The notes beneath the pieces were generated by a model. The model worked only from the letters and a program-made list of their open reading frames with translations. It was not told the origin of the DNA and ran no database searches. A stretch of DNA of 64,000 nucleotides from the NCBI RefSeq assembly GCF_004769235.1, contig NZ_RQFG01000005.1, positions 1,054,001-1,118,000 on the forward strand. Direction: 5' to 3'. Numbering within the stretch: position 1 is the first letter of the stretch; each line of letters starts with the position of its first letter. The stretch comes from Leptospira kanakyensis (lineage in GTDB: Bacteria; Spirochaetota; Leptospiria; Leptospirales; Leptospiraceae). The position numbers and the translations under genes were made by a program. This document shows, piece by piece, positions 33,948 to 42,381 of the stretch.

Positions 33948-35090
33948 TTAATTCGCCGGTGTTCCTAAAAGATAAGAGGGAAATCCTTGTTGGTCGCGTT
34001 CAAAAGGAGCAATTGAAAACTGATTGGGAATGGAAACAATCTCATGATAAAACTTATAAGTGGAACGAAATAATATTTTTGGCGTTACAGATTCTTTCGG
34101 TGTGTAATAAAATTTTACACCATAACGAAAGTTATTTGCCCATCCTTCTTTTGTAACCTCTAATAAAGGATATTCGGCTGGGATTTTTTTATTTTGGACA
34201 ACATTAAAAACAATGTCACCTTTTTTATACAACCTTACTCCTTGCGTTTCTCCTGCCAATCTCACAGAACCAGCTTCAGGAAAAGATAAAGACAAATATG
34301 TTAAACTAACATAGTTTCCGCGATTCTTTAGTTGTAATGTTACAAGAGATTCTTTTCCAATCTCAAACTTCGGAGTCACTTCCAAGGATACAAAAGCTGG
34401 AACAGGTTGCATCGGAAGGTTTGGAATCATTTCCCAACCATTAAAAACAAATTCTTGTGAGTAATTTGGATTTGTTGGGAAAATACGAAAAGATTTTTCT
34501 TTGTTATTGTATTCAAAATCTACACGTTTACTTCTTTTTAATTCTTCGTGTTCTTTTAATTGGAGCCCATCCCAAACTTTTTTACCTTTACGATAACCCA
34601 TCGGAACAGAAAACAAACCTAACGGTGGTTCTTCGGACAAAACTTCAATAAATACGGAATTAAAATTATCTCCCGGAAGTTCAGCGAGCACAATCCTACG
34701 AAGGCAATCCCCTGCAAAAGTAACTTTTTCCTTTCCCGGTGCCGATCCCGGAACCCAGGATTTAAGTTTCGCGTCGTAAAACATCTCTCCTAGGCTCTGT
34801 AAAAAGAATTCCAACTTCCAAAGAAACGTCCAACTCGATCCATCTTTCCGGAAGGCAGCAAGAACCTCACTTGTCCCCGATTGGAACAAAACTAAGATTT
34901 CCATTTCCGGAGTTTCATCCAAATTAATCTGTTTTTGGCCTAAGACACGAATTTTCCTGTTTTGGTCATTCCCGTAGACAGCTTGCCTAATTTCTGAATC
35001 GGAAGGCGCTTCCTTTTGTGAGCAGGATACGAAAGAAACAAACGCGAAAAGTAAAGTGACTGTAATTCGAAACAAAATGGATAATTTCAT
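33948..35090 (-). CDS. Hypothetical lipoprotein, first gene of motB-like operon
   Basis: The ATG at 35090 gives MKLSILFRITVTLLFAFVSF followed by VSC, a lipoprotein leader with Cys at about residue 23. The mature part of about 355 residues is beta-rich. It has a middle region recalling Ig-like/DUF11 strands (FVSLEVTPKFEIGKESLVTLQLKNRGN is split by loops). I do not recognise a family. It leads the operon with the unknown helical protein and the MotB-type protein, so it may interact with cell-wall or motor components from the periplasmic side. Confidence 0.78.
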   Translation of the reverse strand: MKLSILFRITVTLLFAFVSFVSCSQKEAPSDSEIRQAVYGNDQNRKIRVLGQKQINLDETPEMEILVLFQSGTSEVLAAFRKDGSSWTFLWKLEFFLQSLGEMFYDAKLKSWVPGSAPGKEKVTFAGDCLRRIVLAELPGDNFNSVFIEVLSEEPPLGLFSVPMGYRKGKKVWDGLQLKEHEELKRSKRVDFEYNNKEKSFRIFPTNPNYSQEFVFNGWEMIPNLPMQPVPAFVSLEVTPKFEIGKESLVTLQLKNRGNYVSLTYLSLSFPEAGSVRLAGETQGVRLYKKGDIVFNVVQNKKIPAEYPLLEVTKEGWANNFRYGVKFYYTPKESVTPKILFRSTYKFYHEIVSIPNQFSIAPFERDQQGFPSYLLGTPAN

Positions 35091-35188
35091 AGGAATTCTT
35101 TCATTCCAGCACAACAAAACTCCAATTCAACCTTTTTTGCTTTTCCTTCCAAACTCCCTGAGTTTTACTCGTCTAAGTAGTAAGAATT

Positions 35189-35537
35189 GGGGACGACATT
35201 GGTTTCGACTGTTGTTGGCTTGGATTCAGTGGCACGTAGGGGTGAGGGACCTCTTAAAAACCTTCAAAACAATAACTGCAAATAACGAATTTGCTCTAGC
35301 AGCTTAATTTTAAGCTCTACGGTTTCCATGGCTGTTTCCTTAGGTGGCCAAGAAACCGACACCTCTCTAAGGACCTTTCGGATTTGTCGCCCGCTTCGAA
35401 CCGGATTGAACTTTAAGTAGGATAGGAATTAGTCCCCCGTTTGTAGGGTAAGTCTTTCCGAAATTTATTTGCAAACTAAACGTGTAGAAGCTGCATTTGA
35501 GGGCGATAGGACCCGGGTTCGACTCCCGGCGTCTCCA
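35189..35537 (+). ncRNA. ssrA: tmRNA (transfer-messenger RNA)
   Basis: The 5' end GGGGACGACATTGGTTTCGA and the 3' end GGGTTCGACTCCCGGCGTCTCC form the tRNA-like acceptor (GGGGACG with CGTCTCC, one G-U) and the T arm. The CCA tail is not encoded. The resume reading frame gives the tag ANNEFALAA followed by TAA (35277-35307 region), ending in the ALAA degron. It rescues stalled ribosomes with SmpB. The length of 349 nt is normal for one-piece tmRNA. Confidence 0.96.
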
Positions 35538-35543
35538 AAGTTT
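35520..35543 (+). repeat. 24-bp direct repeat, copy 1 (tmRNA 3' end)
   Basis: The last 18 bases of the tmRNA plus six following bases are repeated exactly at 35732-35755. A tmRNA 3' end duplicated downstream is the classic trace of site-specific integration, where this copy would be the attachment site that restores the RNA gene. Confidence 0.7.
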
Positions 35544-35584
35544 ATTTTTAGTATCATAGTTTTATTTTCGTTTAACAAATAATT

Positions 35585-35835
35585 TGCGACGGGAGTCGAA
35601 CGACTGCGAGAGTCAGAAACAGTAGCGACCCATAGGGAGCGTGAAGCTGTTTCTGTCGAAGGCAGGATGCCTGAGACCTCGAGCAGGACGGGTCAGAGGT
35701 TGCCTGACCCGGACGGGAAGGCACCGTAGACCGACTCCCGGCGTCTCCAAAGTTTCGGCATTCGCTTCTCGCGTTCGCCTGGCCCTCCGTGGCCAGAGCT
35801 CCCGCCCGCACCCATCCATGGGTGCTTTTCGAAGC
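35585..35835. repeat. GC-rich, highly structured element next to tmRNA
   Basis: This stretch is strongly GC-rich against its AT-rich surroundings and packed with dyads: CGGGAGTCG (35590) / CGACTCCCG (35732); CAGAAACAG (35614) / CTGTTTCTG (35647); GGGTCAG (35690) / CTGACCC (35704); GCACCCAT (35808) / ATGGGTGC (35818) followed by TTTT. It could be a non-coding RNA with a terminator, or a palindromic mobile repeat. The short open frames here are symmetric artefacts on both strands. Confidence 0.65.
35732..35755 (+). repeat. 24-bp direct repeat, copy 2
   Basis: An exact second copy of the tmRNA 3'-end segment (CGACTCCCGGCGTCTCC plus AAAGTTT), lying inside the GC-rich structured element. It pairs with copy 1 as an att-like duplication spaced 212 bp. 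Confidence 0.7.
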
Positions 35836-36045
35836 AAACACCTCCACCGGGTTATTAGCTAAAGTTTATTAGAATCTCTTTGAATACAGATATCCCAGCA
35901 TCATCTAACAGATAATTTGTGGGGGAAGCTAAGAGTGAGGAATCTTACTTTTATTCTCTAAAAACAGAGTTTACAAGTCACAAACAATTCGAATCTTTAA
36001 AGGAAAGTAGGACTGCCCTACCCTAATGCATAGAGATTAAATTCA

Positions 36046-36555
36046 TTGTTTGTAATTCACTTAATACACAATTATCTTTCACTCATATTGTTATTTGCGC
36101 CAGCTGGGTTGTTTCTTAGTTTTCTTATTTTATTCATTGATCATTCTAAACTTTCGATTTCAGAAAGTTTTCCTTATTTGACCTGGCAATTTCATGTAAT
36201 CATTGTTACAGGAATAGTAGCAACGATAGGTGGGTTTTTGGATTGGAGATTTCATAGAAAAACTCTCAATATGAAAATTTCAAGAAAAGAGAGAATCGTG
36301 GAAGCAATCGCCCTTGGATTGGGAGGTCTGCCAATGTTTTTTCTAATGTGGTTTGCAATGGTCAGCACCAAACCATTTGAATTTTTGATTCCAATCATCC
36401 TTGTTTTGATTTTTACGGTTTCGGCTATTTGTTATGATGAATTTATTTTTCATAAAAAACGTTGCGGACACCTAGAAAATTTATATCATAGAATGTTAAT
36501 TTTTGGAAATGGTATCGCTTGGTTAGCTTGGTTCCATTTTATTTACGTTAGATGA
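36046..36555 (+). CDS. Hypothetical integral membrane protein
   Basis: This is an unrecognised 169-residue protein with about five transmembrane helices (SLILLFAPAGLFLSFLILFI; HVIIVTGIVATIGGFLDW; GLPMFFLMWFAMV; FLIPIILVLIFTVSAI; a last one near the end). HRKTLN and HKKRCGH are possible cytoplasmic loops. The start is TTG at 36046, since no ATG precedes the first helix. Its TGA overlaps the next ATG by 4 bp, opening a four-gene overlapping operon. Confidence 0.75.
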   Translation: MFVIHLIHNYLSLILLFAPAGLFLSFLILFIDHSKLSISESFPYLTWQFHVIIVTGIVATIGGFLDWRFHRKTLNMKISRKERIVEAIALGLGGLPMFFLMWFAMVSTKPFEFLIPIILVLIFTVSAICYDEFIFHKKRCGHLENLYHRMLIFGNGIAWLAWFHFIYVR

Positions 36556-37082
36556 AGTTTTATGATTTATTATCGCAGGCTAATAAGTTCCTAGATCAAT
36601 CTACGGAAAAGATTCATCAACATCAAGATATCCATGTACTAGATTTTGGTTCAAAATGGATGTATGATAGGTTAAATGAAATTAGTCCTAAGAATTCAAG
36701 ATATTATGATCCTTCGATCAGTTTTTTAGGTTATGGGATCTTTAAATATGGACTTTCAGTTTCTATCACGATCCTCTATGTTTTTTTTATTATAAAAGTT
36801 AATTTGTTTTTGTTACCTTCTTTCGTGTTTATTTTTTATTTTGTGGAAGTTCATTTTTTGTTCCTGTTTCCAGTTCTTTTTGATAATAAAACAAACCCAA
36901 TAGCTACAAGTATAAAGTACACCTATAAAATAGGGTTAATCCATGTTATACTCAATGTCATTCCTATTGCGATATTTATGTTGTGTGGATTATTCAATTT
37001 TAAAAATCCACTTCGGTTTTGGTTAGTTGGCTGTATTGCCATATTGATTTGGTATAAAGATGAAATTAGAGATCGGGTATAA
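36552..37082 (+). CDS. Hypothetical membrane protein
   Basis: This is a 176-residue protein with a cytoplasmic N-terminal 60 residues (KFYDLLSQANKFLDQSTEKI) followed by four transmembrane helices. The third contains PFVIFYFVEVHFLFLFP-like aromatics, with acidic and His residues inside the membrane zone (VEVHFLFLFPVLFDN). The family is not recognised. It overlaps its upstream neighbour by 4 bp and the phosphoesterase by 23 bp. Confidence 0.75.
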   Translation: MKFYDLLSQANKFLDQSTEKIHQHQDIHVLDFGSKWMYDRLNEISPKNSRYYDPSISFLGYGIFKYGLSVSITILYVFFIIKVNLFLLPSFVFIFYFVEVHFLFLFPVLFDNKTNPIATSIKYTYKIGLIHVILNVIPIAIFMLCGLFNFKNPLRFWLVGCIAILIWYKDEIRDRV

Positions 37083-37785
37083 TTTCCCATTTGAGATTAG
37101 AAAAGAAACTCACCAAAGCAATTGTAACGATGACTTTAGTATTTTGTTTCTGTCGGATTTACATTTTAATGGGTTCAACAAAACAAAAGTTTACGAAATA
37201 ATTAAGAAAATTGAAGAGTTAAACCCCACAATTATTTTATTTGGCGGTGATTATATTGATTCAAACAAGGGACTGATCCAATTAAAATTGTTACTTCTAT
37301 CATTATCACATCGGAAAAATCTTTTTGCAATTGCAGGCAATCATGACTATTTTTTCGGAATAGACAAAATTAAAGAATGTATGGAAGCAAACAATGTCTT
37401 TTGGCTTGAAAAGCGGTCATTTACATTTCAAATCAACAACACAACAATTCGAATTGTTGGGAATCTTTTGAAAACTGAAGAAAAAGAATTTGATTTTTCC
37501 ATTTTAGTTTTACACAATCCAAAGGCTATCGACAACCTTAAGGACCACCATCACTCAGCGTTTGCTGGTCATCTACATGGTTGCCAATTTGTATTTTGGG
37601 AAAATAAAAATGGCCTGTACCCTGGAAAATTCTTTTATAAGTGGAACACTCTAAAGGCAATGAAGGATGATTGTCAGTTTTTCATAAGTAAAGGTTTAGG
37701 AGATACTTTGCCTATAAGATTCAATTGCAAAAGAGATATGATATTTCTTCAGGTGAATGGGATCCAAGATAGAATCATTTTTTAA
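37060..37785 (+). CDS. Calcineurin-like metallophosphoesterase
   Basis: The metal-binding motifs of the family are all visible in order: FLSDLHFNG (about residue 32), LFGGDYIDSN (about 62), AIAGNHDYF (about 90), LVLHNP (about 152) and FAGHLHGCQF (about 170). The 241-residue size and lack of membrane segment resemble YaeI/Icc-type phosphodiesterases. The substrate could be a lipid-linked or cyclic phosphate. Neighbouring membrane proteins point to a lipid or envelope substrate, which is inference. Overlaps of 23 and 29 bp with its neighbours show tight coupling. Confidence 0.9.
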   Translation: MKLEIGYNFPFEIRKETHQSNCNDDFSILFLSDLHFNGFNKTKVYEIIKKIEELNPTIILFGGDYIDSNKGLIQLKLLLLSLSHRKNLFAIAGNHDYFFGIDKIKECMEANNVFWLEKRSFTFQINNTTIRIVGNLLKTEEKEFDFSILVLHNPKAIDNLKDHHHSAFAGHLHGCQFVFWENKNGLYPGKFFYKWNTLKAMKDDCQFFISKGLGDTLPIRFNCKRDMIFLQVNGIQDRIIF

Positions 37786-38812
37786 ATCATTATGGAAAAA
37801 GGAATTTAGTAACGTGAAAAATCCAACAACCCTAGCAGTCACCGCGGCAACAGTATATGGCTTATTGTTACGTATCCTTCATGATTTATTAGATCCATTT
37901 CTAGGAAACATTATCAGTATTAGTTTCCTCATCCTTGCGCCCGTTACGATTGGTTTTTTGACAATTTACCTATTACCAAAAGAACATACAAAAAGTTTAT
38001 CAGGTGCAATTTTTAAACCGTTTTTGCCCTGTTTTATTTTGATGTGTGTCACCATTGCTCTAAATATTGAAGGTAAAATCTGTTGGTTAATGATTTTTCC
38101 TTTATTTGCATTTACCGCTAGTTTAGGAGGTATTTTAGCTTATCAAATTAAAAAGGTAAGTAATTCAGATTCGAATCATAAAACAAAAAAAAATCGGAAT
38201 ACTTTGCATGGTTCCTTCATTCTTTTTTTGCCACTAGTTGTTGGTTTCATTGAAGGAGACAGCACATTAAGTCGAAAGGATTTCTACATTTCAAAATCTG
38301 TAACAATCCAAGCTCCAACGAATGAAGTATGGAAAGAGCTGACAAACATTAACGAAATCAAACCCGAAGAACAAAAATTTAACCTTTCTACCTTTTTAGG
38401 ATTTCCAAAACATATCAGCACAACCATTGAGAAAATGGAAGTTGGTGGCCGAAGGATCGCATTATATGAAAAAGGACTTTATTTCAATGAAACAATTTCA
38501 AAATTTGAGAATGAAAAGCGCCTGGTTCTCAACATAGATATAGATCCAACCACTATCCCAGTAACAGTGATGGATGAACATATTGTGCTTGGTGGAAAAT
38601 ACGTAGACATATTGCAAGATGTTTACAGTCTCGAAAGTTTACCTGATGGAACCAGTAAACTAACACTATCTAGTCGGTTTTATATCAACACACCATTCAA
38701 TTGGTATGCGGGTATATGGTCAGAATATCTAATGGGAGATATTCTAAAGAGTCAAATCAATCTAATCCGGAGTCGAACACAGAAAACAAATGATAAAGGC
38801 GATTCTCGGTGA
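37757..38812 (+). CDS. Membrane protein with SRPBCC/START-like domain
   Basis: Residues about 20-180 contain five transmembrane helices. Residues about 190-345 (FYISKSVTIQAPTNEVWKEL ... GGRRIALYEKGLYFNETI ... YSLESLPDGTSKLTLSSRFY) read as an SRPBCC hydrophobic-ligand fold. The fusion of a membrane domain to a lipid-binding-type domain, next to a phosphoesterase, suggests lipid handling. It overlaps the phosphoesterase gene by 29 bp and is last in the operon. Confidence 0.75.
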   Translation: MGSKIESFFKSLWKKEFSNVKNPTTLAVTAATVYGLLLRILHDLLDPFLGNIISISFLILAPVTIGFLTIYLLPKEHTKSLSGAIFKPFLPCFILMCVTIALNIEGKICWLMIFPLFAFTASLGGILAYQIKKVSNSDSNHKTKKNRNTLHGSFILFLPLVVGFIEGDSTLSRKDFYISKSVTIQAPTNEVWKELTNINEIKPEEQKFNLSTFLGFPKHISTTIEKMEVGGRRIALYEKGLYFNETISKFENEKRLVLNIDIDPTTIPVTVMDEHIVLGGKYVDILQDVYSLESLPDGTSKLTLSSRFYINTPFNWYAGIWSEYLMGDILKSQINLIRSRTQKTNDKGDSR

Positions 38813-38874
38813 TTCAAAATTACTTTTCTATTTGAGTTTTTCCGTTTGATATAATAGATTTAACTTAAGCCAAA

Positions 38875-39258
38875 TTGAAAACTTCTAACCACTTGAAATT
38901 TATCACTATTTTTATCATCGCGATAACGACCGCCATTTGTTTATTCTCTTTCTCTTGTTCAACCGCTTACGAAGAAATGGAAGTCATTTACCAAGCGGAA
39001 GATGGCCAAAGGATTACGGCAGTTTACCACAATCCAACAAATGAAGAAGGTACATTCTCTGTGACTCTAAAATTTCCTAGTGGGCAATCTGTCACATTGA
39101 ATCAAGGTATGGCTGCCTCAGGAGTTCGTTATACAGATGACAAAACTTTAGTTTGGTGGACAAAAGGTGGTGAGGCATTTATGATGAAACCAGATGGAAA
39201 AGGTGATTGGGAGATAACAGACAGGTATAAAGAAATTCCAATACCGCCCAATCCTTGA
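38875..39258 (+). CDS. MliC-like lipoprotein (C-type lysozyme inhibitor family)
   Basis: TTG start; leader MKTSNHLKFITIFIIAITTA, then LFSFSC lipobox (Cys at about residue 28). The mature domain of 100 residues has the MliC pattern: VIYQAEDGQRITAVYHNP, QSVTLNQGMAASGVRYTDDK, LVWWTKGGEAFM. MliC/PliC proteins inhibit host lysozyme in the periplasm of Gram-negatives. It stands alone, 62 bp after the SRPBCC operon. Confidence 0.82.
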   Translation: MKTSNHLKFITIFIIAITTAICLFSFSCSTAYEEMEVIYQAEDGQRITAVYHNPTNEEGTFSVTLKFPSGQSVTLNQGMAASGVRYTDDKTLVWWTKGGEAFMMKPDGKGDWEITDRYKEIPIPPNP

Positions 39259-39273
39259 ATTCTGAAATTTTAT

Positions 39274-39639
39274 TTATATCAATTTAATGTTAGGCCATGC
39301 TCCGAACCATGTATGATAATAAAGCATATAGATTCCATACAATATCCCACATAAGATAAGAAAGATAGCCGTTTTACGGAAGACCAAAAGATTTCCCATT
39401 TCCACGGTAATTTTCAAAACGATCTTAGTTAGCCTATCGATAATGGAGAACAAAAAGAAAAAAAGCAGAAGGATCACACCCATACCGATCAAAGTCACAA
39501 CGGGTTTTTCATACATACTCGTAAGACCCAATACCCGTCCGTTGATGGTTGTTACAACCAAATCGACTGCCAGTATACAAAGTAAGCGAAAATAGAAACT
39601 TAAGAATCGATGAAATAGGGTTTGTTTTGGTGAAGACAT
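39274..39639 (-). CDS. Hypothetical membrane protein
   Basis: From the ATG at 39639 this 121-residue protein (MSSPKQTLFHRFLSFYFRLL) has three or four transmembrane helices, the clearest being VVTLIGMGVILLLFFFLFSI and TAIFLILCGILYGIYMLYY. No motif is recognised. An in-frame TTG at 39666 would add nine residues. It is convergent with the MliC-like gene, with 15 bp between stops. Confidence 0.65.
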   Translation of the reverse strand: MSSPKQTLFHRFLSFYFRLLCILAVDLVVTTINGRVLGLTSMYEKPVVTLIGMGVILLLFFFLFSIIDRLTKIVLKITVEMGNLLVFRKTAIFLILCGILYGIYMLYYHTWFGAWPNIKLI

Positions 39640-39834
39640 GGGATAAAATTCGAGTTTCCGAGCCAAACTTGCAAGTATGATTTATTACAATCAATGATCA
39701 ATTTATAAGTTTTTTATCATCTAAATTTCTATTCTGACATAAATCATACGACTGTTAGTTTTAAAAATACTTCAAAAAGTAGGATGCCAGAGATTAACTT
39801 ACCAAGCGAAGTGACTTCAAAAATTCTTTTTTTA

Positions 39835-40685
39835 TTAATCTTGGTAAGTATAACGTGTGGTTTTGGTTCTATGGATGGTTCCATTTCTCCAAATTCTTTT
39901 TTCTTCTAAGATGGTATCATCTTTCCTAATTGGTAAGTCTGTTTCTCCCTCTTTTGGAGTGGCATAAAAGATAAAGGTTCTTGGTGCTATCCACTGTAAT
40001 TCAATTCTCATATCGTCAAAAACATGGAATTTGGATTTTGATAGATCAAATACATATTTTGTGCGAACAAATCCTTTACCAGCATCAAACACTAGAAATA
40101 AATTTTGCGGAGAAACGGATTCAAAGTTACACATATGCACGTGAATTTGTTTACTGAGATTCTTCAAAAGCACACGGCGAAGATTCAAATCATACACAAC
40201 ACCTTCATATTCTTCCTCTTCATTTTTTATGACAATTAAAAGGAAATGTCCTATTTGTTCTGTTTTAAAAACTTTCTGATAGCGACTATCAACAGGTATT
40301 GTGTCCAATAGTTTGGAGGATTTTCCATCTAAAATCCTTAAATTTCCATCGTTCAGTTCAAATCTCAATTTTGGGAATGTATTTTTGCCAGGAAGAGAAC
40401 TTTGTGGAGTTAAAAAAATATAATCTGAATAGACATATCCTTCTGAATTGTTTAAGGAACGAACCTTAGTCCAAAGCCTGTAATCCGAGTTGTCATTCGT
40501 GATTTCTTCCTACACCGTGACGATGTTATTTCCATCTAATTGTCGAATGACTTTTGATTTTTCACTTGGTTTTTCACGCAACATCACCTTGTTCCCGGAA
40601 ATAGAAACATCCTTTCCATAACTGCACATTGTGAAACAAAACAAAACAAAAGAAGAAGTAGGTAAAGTCGAACGAACTGAGTCAT
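39835..40685 (-). pseudogene. Decayed SH3-domain lipoprotein gene (frameshift and in-frame amber)
   Basis: A good ribosome site (AAGAG) and ATG at 40685 open a lipoprotein-type leader (MTQFVRLYLLLLFCFV). After a (TTTTG)3 tract the reading frame is off by two. In the other frame the sequence continues CSYGKDVSISGNKVMLREKP as a bacterial SH3 domain, interrupted by TAG at 40510-40512 and then resuming EEITNDNSDYRLWTKVRSLN with the SH3 end GYVYSDYIFL. The remaining 177 codons (to 39835) form an intact beta-rich domain. Two independent lesions mean it is a pseudogene unless phase variation and readthrough both act. Confidence 0.8.
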
Positions 40686-40895
40686 TTCATTTCTCTTAAA
40701 TAAAATATAAATTCTTTTTCGCAAGCTGTTAGAATATAGGCAATACAAAATTTCTAATCCCTTTATCTTCTTAATATCACGTATAGGGCAAACTCCCTAA
40801 AACAGAGTGTAATCCCTATTAAATTAAGATTTACTTTCATAACCTAACTTAAAAAATGTTATAGATTTATTATTATCGAATATAAATCTTTGCCG

Positions 40896-42065
40896 ATGAT
40901 GTCCTTTTTCTATCGTACAAATTGTCTGATTTTTTTTCTAAGTTTCTCTCTATCACTTTTTGCAGAAGAACCTACCAATACAAAGAAAGTGGAAAATCCC
41001 GGATCAAAATTATCCAACGAAGAAACAAAAGGTCGAAGAATTCAGATTCAAAACGATTCAATATTTGAACCGCCATTACAAAAACAGACTCCGGAGCCAG
41101 ATAAAGATTTTTCTCTTAAAAAGGAAAATGGTGCTAAATACTTTACATTTTATCCTGGAGTCCAAGCAAACTTAACAGATTTGACAATTGTGTCTTCTAC
41201 TGGAAGTCGTGCGGTCATGATGGACGATCAACGAATGGATCAAAATCTTTCCTTCCTTTATGATTTAAAATCGCAGGAATGGCAAATGGGAGATAGTTGG
41301 GGTTTATTCATTCTAAATCGGAATGTTAACTTTCGCCAATCCAAACAGAAAATAACAGACATTACCGCTACGAATATGTCTTCAAGTGAAGGAGAATCCG
41401 GTTCATCCAATCGATCTTCCCCAATTAAACAATATAAAAATCAAGACCTAGGCACAGAAACCTATGGAAGTTATCACATGTTACTTCCTGCAATTTATTA
41501 TGGCAAAAAAGGAAATGATAAATTTAGAATTGGGTTAGGTTTAGGATATTCAAAAGTCAACATACAAGGTACCGCAGATTTTAATGATGGAAATGGTTAT
41601 TTTGCTAACCTAATGGTATTTAGTGGCGGAAGAAATCTCGATGAAAGAATCGACAACATAGGCAGATATTCTTTATTAAATAACGGAAACATTGATGGTG
41701 ATCCCTATCGTGCTTATTTGTTATCCAATTTATCTTATGGAAATAATTTAGAAGCGCTTGGAGCTTATACCCTCATTAAGGGAGATGTAAATCCCAAAAC
41801 GATCAATCCATTGTTAGCTTTATATTATGCACAAACTACTGGAAATAATTTAAGTCCGCTTGAACTTTATGCTTTGTTAACCTTAGGAATCGGAAGAGTC
41901 AATTCCTCAACCAACTATGCAAAGAGTTTTTATTTTTTTTGGGAGATTCCCATTGGTTCTATCAATTGGAGATTGGGTTTAGGTGGGCCATTCTATGCAC
42001 AAAATGGTTATAAAATTTCCTTTTCCACGGTTGAAATGTCTTTTTATATGCCGATTGAATTCTAG
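40896..42065 (+). CDS. Putative outer-membrane beta-barrel protein
   Basis: This is a 389-residue protein with signal peptide (MMSFFYRTNCLIFFLSFSLS, cleavage after LFA), a charged, disordered stretch to about residue 75, then alternating aromatic/Gly beta strands (GAKYFTFYPGVQANL; FRIGLGLGYSKVNI; YFFWEIPIGSINWRLGLGG). It ends in an aromatic-rich last strand, VEMSFYMPIEF, with terminal Phe as in outer-membrane proteins. The ATG at 40896 or 40899 is preferred over TTG 40890. Ligand unknown. Confidence 0.75.
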   Translation: MMSFFYRTNCLIFFLSFSLSLFAEEPTNTKKVENPGSKLSNEETKGRRIQIQNDSIFEPPLQKQTPEPDKDFSLKKENGAKYFTFYPGVQANLTDLTIVSSTGSRAVMMDDQRMDQNLSFLYDLKSQEWQMGDSWGLFILNRNVNFRQSKQKITDITATNMSSSEGESGSSNRSSPIKQYKNQDLGTETYGSYHMLLPAIYYGKKGNDKFRIGLGLGYSKVNIQGTADFNDGNGYFANLMVFSGGRNLDERIDNIGRYSLLNNGNIDGDPYRAYLLSNLSYGNNLEALGAYTLIKGDVNPKTINPLLALYYAQTTGNNLSPLELYALLTLGIGRVNSSTNYAKSFYFFWEIPIGSINWRLGLGGPFYAQNGYKISFSTVEMSFYMPIEF

Positions 42066-42249
42066 GATTATTTGATTCGGCTTTTTGTAATCGGCAAAAG
42101 AACAATGTAAAAAACAAAAACAGAGAATCCAATTCAGACAGAATAAAATAATTGGGTGTTGGATTTTTTAAGTAAAATCAAATTTTGACTTCAAAAATCT
42201 AATCTGCACTTGTCTTATATTAGTTGATTGATATCCTTCTCTTGAATCA

Positions 42250-42306
42250 ATCGGGCTCACTTCGGGATGCGCTGACGCTTTCGTCTCACCTTTGTCAGGT
42301 GAGACG
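42250..42306. repeat. Palindromic repeat, diverged relative of family B
   Basis: A perfect 10-bp stem CGTCTCACCT (42282-42291) / AGGTGAGACG (42297-42306) with a 5-base loop follows CTTCGGGATGCGCTGACGCT. The motif order (CGGGnTGCGCTnACGCT, then a GTC-ACCT...AGGTGAC stem) matches the elements at 50154 and 51590. The rest of 42066-42381 shows no gene. Confidence 0.65.
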
Positions 42307-42381
42307 GTTATATTTCGGAGACATTTGAAATATTAATTCTCATTTTTTAACGTGAGGTAAAATTTTTTTTTCTAAAAAAGA

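Noticed and set aside
35613..35862. Overlapping frames of 70-90 codons on both strands after tmRNA
   Set aside because: They lie in a GC-rich palindromic element. Stop codons are rare there on both strands because of composition and symmetry.
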